Positions 1 to 6,078 of a stretch of 10,490 nucleotides of DNA are shown piece after piece. The DNA is taken from contig JAEWEZ010000035.1 of the NCBI GenBank assembly GCA_023389045.1, forward strand, positions 1 through 10,490, in the 5' to 3' direction. The notes below the pieces were generated by a model, which saw nothing but the letters and a program-made list of their open reading frames with translations, was not told where the DNA came from and ran no database searches. Position numbers and translations under genes: made by a program. This DNA is from Actinomycetes bacterium. GTDB lineage: Bacteria > Actinomycetota > Actinomycetes > Actinomycetales > Dermabacteraceae. How positions within the stretch are numbered: position 1 is the stretch's first letter; each line of letters begins with the position of its first letter.

Positions 1-5
1 CCCAC

Positions 6-25
6 ACGCGGGGGGCCCCCCACGT
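6..25. terminator. GC-only inverted repeat downstream of ald, possible terminator
   Basis: Six G (10-15) are followed directly by six C (16-21). The flanking bases 6-9 and 22-25 extend the symmetry with a single G/T mismatch, giving a near-perfect 20-base palindrome. It lies 47-66 bases beyond the ald stop codon, where a terminator would be expected. It has no spacer for a loop and no T tract on the ald strand, so the terminator reading is weak. It may only reflect local GC skew. Confidence 0.3.
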
Positions 26-30
26 ATCAT

Positions 31-40
31 GGGGGGGGGG
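31..40. repeat. G10 homopolymer tract
   Basis: Ten consecutive G lie between the palindrome at 6-25 and the ald stop codon, in non-coding DNA. Homopolymers of this length are prone to slippage in cells and to length errors in sequencing. No gene supported here spans the tract, so I see no evidence of phase variation. Confidence 0.6.
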
Positions 41-71
41 CCGCCCTTTTCTGGTGCGCAGGCCAGGAGGC

Positions 72-1190
72 TCAGTCGGCGAGCACCTCATCGAGGGCAA
101 GCACGTCGATGCCGTGGGCCTCGCCCACGCCTTCCTGCACGAGGGCACCATCGACGGTGTGCAGGCCCTTGGCGAGGGCCGCATCCTGCCTGCAGGCTTC
201 CCGCCAGCCCAGGCGCGCCAGCTTCAGCACGTAGGGGAGGGTCGCGTTGGTGAGGCCAGCGGTGGCGGTCACCGGCACGGCGCCGGGCATATTGGCCACG
301 CAGTAGTACACGGCGTCATGCACCTGGTACACCGGGTCATCGTGGGTGGTGGGGCGCGAGTTTTCGAAGCAGCCGCCCTGGTCGATCGCCACATCCACGA
401 GAACCGAACCGGGCTTCATGGAGGCGACCATCTCGTCGGACACGAGCTTCGGAGCCTTCTTCCCGGGGATCAGCACCGAACCGATCACCACATCGGCCTT
501 GGCGACCTGCTCGGCCATATCCAGCTTGGTGTTGAAGCGGGTGAGGATATCGCCCTGGTGGGTGCGGGAGATCTCTGCCAGACGCGGCAGGTTGATATCC
601 ATGATGGTCACATTGGCGTGCAGGCCACGGGCCATAATCGCGGCCTGTTCACCGACCACGCCGCCACCGACCACGAGCACATTGGCCTCACCGGTGCCGG
701 GGATACCACCCATCAGCAGGCCCTTGCCGCCCTGCGGTGCCATCAGGTGGTAGGCGGCAACCTGGGTGGCCAGACGCCCGGCGATCATGCTCATCGGGGC
801 CAGCAGCGGCAGGCTCCGGTCGGGCATCTGCACGGTCTCGTAGGCGATCGAGGTGGTGCCGGCCTTCAGCACCGCCTCGGTGAGGTCCTTATCGGCGGCC
901 ATATGCAGGTAGGTGAACAGCAGCTGGTCCTTGCGCAGCAGCGGGTATTCCTGCGCGATGGGTTCCTTGACCTTGACGATCATGTCGGCCGCGCCCCACA
1001 CGTCCTCGGCGCTCTTGGCGATCTTCGCGCCGGCTTCGATGTAGGCCTCATCGGGGATGCCGGCGGCGCGGCCGGCCTCGGTCTCCACCAGCACCTCGTG
1101 GCCGGCGAGGATCAGTTCATGCACCCCCGCATCAGTCAGGCCCACGCGGTATTCGTGGTTCTTGATCTCCTTGGGCAGTCCAATCAGCAT
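72..1190 (-). CDS. ald: alanine dehydrogenase
   Basis: NAD-dependent L-alanine dehydrogenase (372 residues, normal family length). It interconverts alanine and pyruvate plus ammonia in the cytoplasm, allowing alanine catabolism or NADH reoxidation. The substrate and catalytic residues known from the Mycobacterium tuberculosis enzyme fall at the same numbers: R15 (in EYRVGL), K75 (in KVKEP), H96 (in YLHMA) and D270 (in DVAIDQGG). The Rossmann nucleotide loop GGGVVG is at 175-180, with D198 placed to bind the NAD ribose. The ATG start is preceded by AAGGAG (plus-strand 1199-1204) eight bases upstream, and no alternative start is needed. The gene is transcribed alone, divergently from the ABC-F gene. 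Mycobacterial ald is controlled by an Lrp-type regulator (AldR), but no such gene is visible here. The reading frame is intact and there is no sign of decay. Confidence 0.96.
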   Translation of the reverse strand: MLIGLPKEIKNHEYRVGLTDAGVHELILAGHEVLVETEAGRAAGIPDEAYIEAGAKIAKSAEDVWGAADMIVKVKEPIAQEYPLLRKDQLLFTYLHMAADKDLTEAVLKAGTTSIAYETVQMPDRSLPLLAPMSMIAGRLATQVAAYHLMAPQGGKGLLMGGIPGTGEANVLVVGGGVVGEQAAIMARGLHANVTIMDINLPRLAEISRTHQGDILTRFNTKLDMAEQVAKADVVIGSVLIPGKKAPKLVSDEMVASMKPGSVLVDVAIDQGGCFENSRPTTHDDPVYQVHDAVYYCVANMPGAVPVTATAGLTNATLPYVLKLARLGWREACRQDAALAKGLHTVDGALVQEGVGEAHGIDVLALDEVLAD

Positions 1191-1462
1191 CGTTCACTCC
1201 TTCGTGACACGGGATGGGCGGCTCCACGACGGGTGCCGGAGCAGGTGGGGTGGTGGGACGGGTCGGGCAGTCACGCTGGGCGAGGCGCCTGTGGGCCATG
1301 TCCCGACGTCGTCGCCCTATTCGACCACATCCACGGTGGTTTCGCTCACAGGAAAGGAAGCGCTCCCTGACCGTTTGTCGCCGTCGCCGGACGGTTCCCT
1401 AGACTTGTTGAGGCCCGTCGGCCCGAACCATTCCGTCCTTTCCCCGCCTGCAGGAGGCCCCT
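1191..1462. promoter_or_regulatory. divergent intergenic region between ald and the ABC-F gene
   Basis: This 272-base spacer must hold promoters for both genes. Next to the ABC-F gene there is a TAGACT hexamer at 1400-1405, which fits the actinobacterial TANNNT -10 pattern. TTGTCG at 1375-1380 is a possible -35 box, but the spacing of 19 bases is long. The AGGAGG at 1452-1457 is the ABC-F ribosome binding site. A short palindrome CCACGGTGG (1331-1339) is the only operator-like sequence I see. No clear ald promoter stands out. The short ORFs that can be drawn here lack support. Confidence 0.5.
1400..1405 (+). promoter_or_regulatory. candidate -10 box (TAGACT) of the ABC-F gene
   Basis: TAGACT matches TANNNT and sits 57 bases before the GTG start codon. 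The same hexamer occurs upstream of pyrR at 6156-6161, which makes a shared sigma-factor recognition element plausible. The -35 partner is poor in both cases. Confidence 0.4.
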
Positions 1463-3067
1463 GTGATCACCGTGCGTGACCTTGAGATCCGGATGGGTGC
1501 TCGCGTGCTCATGTCGGGAGTGTCCTTCCAGATCACCGCAGGGGACCGGGTGGGCCTGGTGGGTCGAAACGGCGCGGGCAAAACGACGCTTACGACGGTG
1601 CTCTCGGGGGAGCGTCAGCCGACCGCCGGCACCGTGGAGGTGAGTGGCGAACTCGGCTACCTCCCGCAGGACACGCAGGTGGGTGATCCGACGCAGACGG
1701 TGATCGCGAGGATCCTGGAGGCACGCGGCCTGGATCAGCTGCTGCGGCGGCTGCGCGCTGCCGAACATGCGATGGCCGATATGACCATCTCTGATGACCA
1801 GCGGGAAAAGGCGATGAACCGCTATGCCCGCCTGGATGCCGAGCTCATCACCAAGGGCGGGTACGCCGCCGAATCCGAGGCGAAAAGGATGGCGGCGAAC
1901 CTGGGGTTGCCGGATCGTCTGCTGGAGCAGGAACTGGGCACCCTCTCGGGCGGTCAGCGCCGACGTGTGGAACTCGCGCGGATCCTCTTCTCGCAGGCTG
2001 AGACCCTGATTCTGGATGAGCCGACGAACCACCTCGATGCCGACTCCATCGCCTGGCTGCGCGAACACCTGCAGACCTTCAAGGGCGGCCTGATCGTGAT
2101 CTCCCACGATGTGCAGCTCGTGGAACAGGTGGTCAACAAAGTGTTCTACCTCGATGCGAACCGCTCCGTGATCGACGTGTACAACATGGGCTGGAAGCTG
2201 TACCTGCGCCAGCGCGAAGACGATGAGAAACGCCGCAAGCGGGAACGCCTGAACGCCGAGAAGAAGGCGAGCGCCCTGACCGCGCAGGCCGACAAGATGC
2301 GCGCGAAGGCCACGAAGGCCGTGGCGGCACAGAACATGCTGCGCCGCGCCGAGCGTCTCCTGGAGGGCACGGAGGAAGAGCATCGCAAGGACAAGGTGGC
2401 GGCGCTGCGCTTCCCGAAACCTGCGCCCTGCGGCAAAACCCCGCTCATGGCGCAGGACCTCTCGAAGTCCTACGGAAGCCTCGAGATTTTCACCGATGTG
2501 GAACTGGCGATTGACCGCGGATCCCGCGTGGTGATCCTCGGGCTGAACGGTGCCGGCAAAACCACCCTGCTGCGGATCCTCGCCGGAGTGGATTCCCCCG
2601 ATACGGGCGAGATCATTCCCGGTCACGGCCTGCGGATCGGCTACTACGCCCAGGAGCACGAAACCCTGGATCGTCAGCGCACGGTGCTGGAAAACATGAT
2701 GAGCGCCGCCATTGACATGCCCGAGGTGGAAGCCCGCAAGATCCTTGGCTCCTTCCTCTTTTCCGGCGATGACGTGCATAAACCGGCCGGGGTTCTCTCC
2801 GGCGGGGAAAAGACCCGTCTGGCACTCGCAACCCTGGTGGTCTCCAGCGCCAATGTGCTCCTGCTCGATGAGCCGACGAACAACCTCGACCCGGCCAGCC
2901 GTGAGGAGATTCTGTCGGCCCTCGGCGCCTTCGAGGGTGCCGTCGTGCTCGTCTCGCATGATCCGGGGGCAGTGCGGGCTCTCGCCCCGGAGCGGGTGCT
3001 CCTTATGCCCGATGCGGTCGAGGACCTGTGGAACGACAGCTACGAGGAACTCATCGAACTGGCCTGA
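1463..3067 (+). CDS. ABC-F family ATPase (Rv1473-like)
   Basis: A soluble protein of 534 residues with two ABC ATPase domains and no membrane segments, which is the ABC-F plan. These proteins bind the ribosomal E site, acting as translation factors or as antibiotic-resistance ribosome protection factors. Domain 1 has Walker A GRNGAGKTT (34-42), signature LSGGQ (161-165) and Walker B plus DEPTNHLD (182-192). A Lys/Arg/Glu-rich helical linker runs roughly from 225 to 315. Domain 2 has GLNGAGKTT (360-368), LSGGEK (445-450) and LLDEPTNNLD (467-476). Both catalytic glutamates (E186, E470) are present, so both sites look active. The GTG start has AGGAGG five bases upstream. The overall sequence recalls mycobacterial Rv1473 (implicated in macrolide tolerance) more than EttA. 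The substrate antibiotic, if any, cannot be read from sequence. It is a single gene that converges on the SpeE-like gene. Confidence 0.92.
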   Translation: MITVRDLEIRMGARVLMSGVSFQITAGDRVGLVGRNGAGKTTLTTVLSGERQPTAGTVEVSGELGYLPQDTQVGDPTQTVIARILEARGLDQLLRRLRAAEHAMADMTISDDQREKAMNRYARLDAELITKGGYAAESEAKRMAANLGLPDRLLEQELGTLSGGQRRRVELARILFSQAETLILDEPTNHLDADSIAWLREHLQTFKGGLIVISHDVQLVEQVVNKVFYLDANRSVIDVYNMGWKLYLRQREDDEKRRKRERLNAEKKASALTAQADKMRAKATKAVAAQNMLRRAERLLEGTEEEHRKDKVAALRFPKPAPCGKTPLMAQDLSKSYGSLEIFTDVELAIDRGSRVVILGLNGAGKTTLLRILAGVDSPDTGEIIPGHGLRIGYYAQEHETLDRQRTVLENMMSAAIDMPEVEARKILGSFLFSGDDVHKPAGVLSGGEKTRLALATLVVSSANVLLLDEPTNNLDPASREEILSALGAFEGAVVLVSHDPGAVRALAPERVLLMPDAVEDLWNDSYEELIELA

Positions 3068-3082
3068 CTCTGAACCAGGGGA

Positions 3083-3110
3083 GAGCGCTAGAGCTGCACT
3101 GCTAGCGCTC
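3083..3110. terminator. bidirectional terminator-like hairpin between convergent genes
   Basis: A perfect 9-base inverted repeat GAGCGCTAG / CTAGCGCTC (3083-3091 and 3102-3110) has a 10-base loop. It begins 16 bases after the ABC-F stop codon. Its right arm includes the TAG stop codon of the minus-strand SpeE-like gene (3102-3104). There is no U tract on either strand, so termination efficiency is uncertain, but the position suits a shared terminator for two convergent genes. Confidence 0.6.
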
Positions 3111-3983
3111 GAGGATCGCGGCCGCGAGTTCCAGGGTGTGAGCGGGATCGAGCACCGCAGCCGGATGCGGACCGGCGGCGAGCCATGCGGCCCGCTGATC
3201 CTCGGCAGATGCATGGCTCACCGTGCCGTCAGGCGAAGCCGGCTGTGCCTGCGTGAGCCCCGGCCCGAGCACCTGCACCAGGTTCCCCTCGCTACGCCGC
3301 TGCACGAGCGTGGCATCGGCGAGGGTCCACGAGCCCGGCAGACCACAGGTGGCGGCGGCATCGTCGAGTTCCCGCACCTGCCGCGCCCAAAAACGTAGGC
3401 CCGCATCATCCCCGATATTCACCAGCAGCAGACCGCTCTCACTGAGCAGCGCGAGCATCTCAAGGTAGGCATCAGCGCAGGCCAGATGCGCGGGGGAGTC
3501 CTCCCCGGTGAATACATCCAGCACGATCGCATCAAAGCGTTCCTCACCCAGAACGCCCAGCATCTCCCGGGCATCCCCCACCATCTGCCGCAGCACCGTG
3601 CCGCCGGGCAGCGGTAGGGCTGTGGTCACAAGGTCGAGCAGTTCTCGCTCGATCTCCACCACGGTCTGTTCGCTGCCGGGGCGGCTGGCCTGCACCCAGC
3701 GCGGCAGGGTGAGCGCCCCCGCGCCCAGATGCAGCACACGGATGGGGGAGCAGGCCGGAGCCATGGCGTCGAGAACAGCGGCAATCCGCGCCAGGTACTC
3801 ATGCCGGATCACTCGCGGATCGGCCAGATCCACATGCGACTGCTCCATCCCGTCAATATCCAGGCACCAGCCCTCGGTGATCTCGTCGTAACGGATCTCG
3901 GCGATCTGGTCGGTGCGGGAGAGCCGCACGCGGCGGGGCGCGCGGGGATCAGGGGCCGACGGGGCAGAGGCGGAGGAGGTCAC
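3102..3983 (-). CDS. SpeE-like (spermidine synthase-like) methyltransferase-fold protein
   Basis: Predicted cytoplasmic protein of 293 residues with a class I SAM-methyltransferase / spermidine-synthase fold. With the GTG at 3983 as start, a Ser/Ala/Pro-rich N-terminal tail (1-16) leads into a beta region containing the SpeE-like strand GMEQSHVDLADP (45-56). The nucleotide loop HLGAGALTLPR follows at 85-95, and then an acidic strand end (VVEIE). In aminopropyltransferases the catalytic Asp lies in a D-S/A-S/T-D-P segment. Here the corresponding stretch reads LDVFTGEDSP, so polyamine synthesis is doubtful. Actinobacteria encode many such proteins annotated as spermidine synthase without proof. 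The start is uncertain: the only upstream in-frame ATG (4121) would add 46 residues encoded by AT-rich promoter-like DNA, and the GTG has only a weak GAGCG ribosome binding site. The gene diverges from the SatD-like gene and converges with the ABC-F gene. Confidence 0.75.
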   Translation of the reverse strand: MTSSASAPSAPDPRAPRRVRLSRTDQIAEIRYDEITEGWCLDIDGMEQSHVDLADPRVIRHEYLARIAAVLDAMAPACSPIRVLHLGAGALTLPRWVQASRPGSEQTVVEIERELLDLVTTALPLPGGTVLRQMVGDAREMLGVLGEERFDAIVLDVFTGEDSPAHLACADAYLEMLALLSESGLLLVNIGDDAGLRFWARQVRELDDAAATCGLPGSWTLADATLVQRRSEGNLVQVLGPGLTQAQPASPDGTVSHASAEDQRAAWLAAGPHPAAVLDPAHTLELAAAILER

Positions 3984-3989
3984 CGCTCT

Positions 3990-4031
3990 ATTGTGCGCTC
4001 CGCGCGGGGTTGGATTGTGCGCTCCGCGCGG
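3990..4031. repeat. 18-base direct repeat, 24-base period
   Basis: ATTGTGCGCTCCGCGCGG occurs at 3990-4007 and again, identical, at 4014-4031, separated by six bases. Each copy includes the self-complementary core CCGCGCGG. The near copy lies 7-24 bases ahead of the SpeE-like GTG start, in its leader. If translated in that gene's frame, the two copies would each give PRGAHN. Confidence 0.9.
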
Positions 4032-4040
4032 AATCGGAAC

Positions 4041-4058
4041 CCCTTCAAACCCTTCAAC
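4041..4058. repeat. 9-base tandem repeat
   Basis: CCCTTCAAA (4041-4049) is followed directly by CCCTTCAAC (4050-4058), two tandem units differing only in the last base. They lie inside the AT-rich divergent promoter region. They could be half-sites for a regulator binding on the same face of DNA, but nothing proves this. Confidence 0.6.
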
Positions 4059-4097
4059 ACATTGGAACAGATAGAAAAGACTGTTCTGTAAAACATC

Positions 4098-4108
4098 GTG
4101 TAGTACAC
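4098..4108. promoter_or_regulatory. candidate operator palindrome GTGTA-G-TACAC
   Basis: A perfect 11-base palindrome lies 35 bases ahead of the SatD-like gene's ATG, within the AT-rich divergent promoter region. The size and symmetry suit a dimeric helix-turn-helix repressor. The product of the adjacent SatD-like gene is an obvious candidate for self-regulation, by inference only. Confidence 0.4.
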
Positions 4109-4142
4109 CTGATATAGGCATGACAGTTGATAGCGTGTCGGC

Positions 4143-4847
4143 ATGTTCGTGCTGCTGCTGACCCCGCCGCGTCGCCGCCCGGCGGGGGACCTCGTCACCC
4201 CTCTTGCTGAGGCCCTCGCGCATCTGCCCGTGCGCGGCCCCGAACGGACCATCGGGCAAGACGCCATCGTGCTGGCCGACCGTGCCGACCACGCCGTCCA
4301 GGCCATGCTCACCATTCAGGAAGTCGGCACCTGGCGGGTTGGCCTCGGTATTGGGGCGCTCTACGACCCCACAGCCATAACCCCGTCGGACACAACCCCG
4401 TCGGACACAGAACCCTCGAGCACCACCCCGTCGGCCCCCATGCCGCGCCCGCTTGCGAACCTCCGCGCCGTGCAGGAGATCCGAGCCGTGGAAGGCCCCG
4501 CCCTCAACGCCGCACTCGAGGCACTGCGCGCCGCCACCGTCACCGCCCAGGTGCCTCTCGCGGTACGTGCCGCCGATGCCCGGCAGGAAGAGAACGCGGC
4601 CGATGCCGAAGCAGTGTTGCGCCTGATCGGATGGATGATCCGCAGCCGGAGCCCCGGCCAGTGGAAAGTGGTGCGTGCCCTGCGTGAACAGCCGCGCGCC
4701 ACCCAGCAGCAGTTAGCGCAGCACCTCGGGGTGACGCAGCAGACCGTCTCCCGTTCCCTGCAGACCAGCGGGTGGAGGGAGGAAAGCGCCGCGCATCCGC
4801 TGCTCGTGCGGCTGCTCTCCATGATCGACCTCACCTCTGGGCACTGA
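4143..4847 (+). CDS. SatD/MarR-like helix-turn-helix protein
   Basis: A 234-residue protein, probably a cytoplasmic DNA-binding regulator. The N-terminal half contains the pattern (V)GLGIGAL (about 61-67) following an acidic helix segment (VLADRADHAVQAML), a layout seen in SatD-family proteins. Residues 80-99 are a low-complexity insert of four pentapeptide units (TPSDT, TPSDT, EPSST, TPSAP). The C-terminal half carries QWKVVRAL (173-180) and a clear winged-helix HTH at about 186-208 (ATQQQLAQHLGVTQQTVSRSL), followed by SGW and a short basic/acidic tail. Such an arrangement occurs in actinobacterial proteins annotated SatD or MarR family. The ligand and targets are unknown. The ATG at 4143 has no Shine-Dalgarno sequence, and a TAGCGT box seven bases upstream suggests a leaderless transcript. 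The neighbour across the AT-rich spacer is the SpeE-like gene, which it may regulate. Confidence 0.65.
   Translation: MFVLLLTPPRRRPAGDLVTPLAEALAHLPVRGPERTIGQDAIVLADRADHAVQAMLTIQEVGTWRVGLGIGALYDPTAITPSDTTPSDTEPSSTTPSAPMPRPLANLRAVQEIRAVEGPALNAALEALRAATVTAQVPLAVRAADARQEENAADAEAVLRLIGWMIRSRSPGQWKVVRALREQPRATQQQLAQHLGVTQQTVSRSLQTSGWREESAAHPLLVRLLSMIDLTSGH
4380..4439 (+). repeat. 15-base coding tandem repeat (pentapeptide TPSDT type)
   Basis: Four consecutive 15-base units lie in frame within the SatD-like gene. The first two (4380-4394, 4395-4409) are identical, the third (4410-4424) is diverged, and the fourth (4425-4439) shares the ACCCCGTCGG core. They encode a Thr/Pro/Ser/Asp-rich flexible linker between the N-terminal domain and the helix-turn-helix half. 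The unit length is a multiple of three, so copy-number changes would keep the frame. Confidence 0.85.
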
Positions 4848-4980
4848 GCCGGGCGCCTCACACCGAGTTCTGGCCCCTCGGGCGTTATTCTTGGGCGGGC
4901 GCCCCCGCTGGTGCCCCCTGAACGACTATCCACCGCTGCTGTGAGCGCCCCGCGCCCGGCAGCCCCTCGCGAGGAGACCC
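4848..4980 (+). promoter_or_regulatory. efp upstream region with candidate -10 box
   Basis: This 133-base spacer between the SatD-like gene and efp has no terminator-like hairpin after the SatD-like stop codon. TATTCT at 4886-4891 fits TANNNT and would give a leader of about 80 bases, but no good -35 element is spaced correctly from it. The region ends with GAGGAG at 4971-4976, four bases from the efp ATG, which serves as ribosome binding site. Confidence 0.4.
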
Positions 4981-5538
4981 ATGGCGACCACCAATGACCT
5001 GAAGAACGGAATGGTCCTGAAGATCGACGGCCAGCTCTGGAGCGTCGTCGAGTTCCAGCACGTCAAGCCGGGCAAGGGCCCCGCCTTCGTGCGCACCAAG
5101 ATCAAGAACGTGCTCTCGGGCAAGACCGTGGACAAGACCTTCAACGCCGGCGTCAAGGTGGAGACCGCCAACGTTGATAAGCGCGATATGCAGTACTCCT
5201 ACATGGATGGCGACCTGTTCGTCTTCATGGACACCACCACCTGGGAGCAGGTCAATGTGACCGCCGACGTGGTGGGCGACGCCAAGGACTTCATGCTCGA
5301 AGGCCAGGACGTCGTGATCGCCTTCCACGACGGCACCCCGCTGTACGTGGAGCTGCCCGCCTCCGTGGTTCTCGAGATCACCTTCACCGAGCCCGGCCTG
5401 CAGGGCGACCGCTCCTCCGGCGGCACCAAGCCCGCCACCCTCGAGACCGGCCGCGAAATCCAGGTGCCGCTGTTCCTGGATCAGGGCGTGAAGGTCAAGG
5501 TCGACACCCGTTCCGGCGACTACCTCGGACGCGCCTGA
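4981..5538 (+). CDS. efp: elongation factor P
   Basis: EF-P (185 residues, normal length) binds the ribosome between the P and E sites and promotes peptide bonds at polyproline stretches. Domain I (about 1-64) starts with ATTNDLKNGMVLKIDG and carries the tip loop HVKPGKGPAF (27-36), with the lysine that contacts the P-site tRNA at K32. The palindromic PGKGP loop (30-34) is the actinobacterial type, which has been reported to work without lysine modification. No epmA, epmB or ymfI-like modification gene is in the window. Domains II and III follow (YMDGDLFVFMD, then LEITFTEPGLQGDRSSGG and TLETGREIQVPLFLDQGVKVKVDTRSGDYLGR). The ATG has GAGGAG four bases upstream. The gene is the first of a two-gene unit with nusB, one base apart. 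Confidence 0.98.
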   Translation: MATTNDLKNGMVLKIDGQLWSVVEFQHVKPGKGPAFVRTKIKNVLSGKTVDKTFNAGVKVETANVDKRDMQYSYMDGDLFVFMDTTTWEQVNVTADVVGDAKDFMLEGQDVVIAFHDGTPLYVELPASVVLEITFTEPGLQGDRSSGGTKPATLETGREIQVPLFLDQGVKVKVDTRSGDYLGRA

Positions 5539-5539
5539 G

Positions 5540-6052
5540 GTGAGCACCACCCCCGACCCGACCGGCCTGCCGCTCCCCACGCGGGAGGGCGCCGAGGTCG
5601 AGTTTGAACGGACCATCCCGGCCATGCCGGAGCGTCTGGCCACGATCACCCGCCACAGGGTGCGCGCCCTCGATGTGCTTTTCGAGGCCGATGCCCGACG
5701 GCGCGATGAACTCGAGGTGCTTGCCGATCGCATCCAGCGCACCGCGGCACAGACCCCGCTGCCGGAGCGCGCGCGTGAACTGGTGCGGCTGCACGCCTCC
5801 CACGCCGAGGAGATCGACGAGAAACTCGCCGCCCACTCCCCGGACTGGCCGCTGCACCGCATGCCCGCCGTGGATCGCGCGATTTTGCGTCTGGGCGCCG
5901 CCGAAGTGCTCTTTGACACTCCGGCCGAGCAGCGCCCCGCCGTGATCGGCGAGTACATCAAGATCGCCGAAACGCTCTCCACGGATTCCTCGCCGCGCTT
6001 CATCAACGGCCTGCTGAGCCGGCTCACGCAGATCCAGGATCTGCTCGGCTGA
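5540..6052 (+). CDS. nusB: transcription antitermination factor NusB
   Basis: NusB (170 residues) pairs with NusE (S10) on boxA RNA to promote rRNA antitermination. The family core starts near residue 35 (TITRHRVRALDVLFEAD). The C-terminal core VDRAILRLGAAEVLF...PAVIGEYIKIAETLS...RFINGLLSRL is typical of the RNA-binding helical domain. The GTG at 5540 follows the efp stop codon by one base and has no evident Shine-Dalgarno sequence of its own, so translation likely continues by coupling from efp. It gives an N-terminal extension of about 34 residues beyond usual NusB. An internal ATG at 5623 (MPERLATITRHRV) would give a more standard length of 142 residues but also has a poor ribosome binding site. 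I prefer the coupled GTG with moderate certainty. A strong hairpin follows the gene. Confidence 0.9.
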   Translation: MSTTPDPTGLPLPTREGAEVEFERTIPAMPERLATITRHRVRALDVLFEADARRRDELEVLADRIQRTAAQTPLPERARELVRLHASHAEEIDEKLAAHSPDWPLHRMPAVDRAILRLGAAEVLFDTPAEQRPAVIGEYIKIAETLSTDSSPRFINGLLSRLTQIQDLLG

Positions 6053-6078
6053 GCCTGAGCTGCACGTCGATACCTCAG

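Larger units (their letters stand above)
3984..4142. promoter_or_regulatory. AT-rich divergent promoter region
   Basis: This spacer separates the start codons of the SpeE-like gene (minus) and the SatD-like gene (plus). From 4031 to 4140 it is about 43% GC by my count, far below the flanking genes. It contains an 18-base direct repeat, a 9-base tandem repeat and an 11-base palindrome, listed separately. TAGCGT at 4131-4136 fits TANNNT and lies seven bases before the SatD-like ATG. That gene also lacks a Shine-Dalgarno sequence, so a leaderless mRNA is possible. I could not pair this box with a good -35 element. Confidence 0.55.

Noticed and set aside
54..1370. Long plus-strand ORF (438 codons) opposite ald
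   Set aside because: It is an antisense shadow of alanine dehydrogenase: His/Gly-rich composition, no ribosome binding site, no family resemblance.
1346..3214. Long minus-strand ORF (622 codons) opposite the ABC-F gene
   Set aside because: It lies antisense to a gene with complete ABC motifs, has no recognisable domain, and is expected from high-GC codon use on the opposite strand.
3984..4292. N-terminal extension of the SpeE-like protein to an ATG at 4292 or 4121
   Set aside because: It would run through AT-rich promoter-like DNA and, for 4292, overlap the divergent SatD-like gene by 150 bases. There is no ribosome binding site and no family similarity in the added part.
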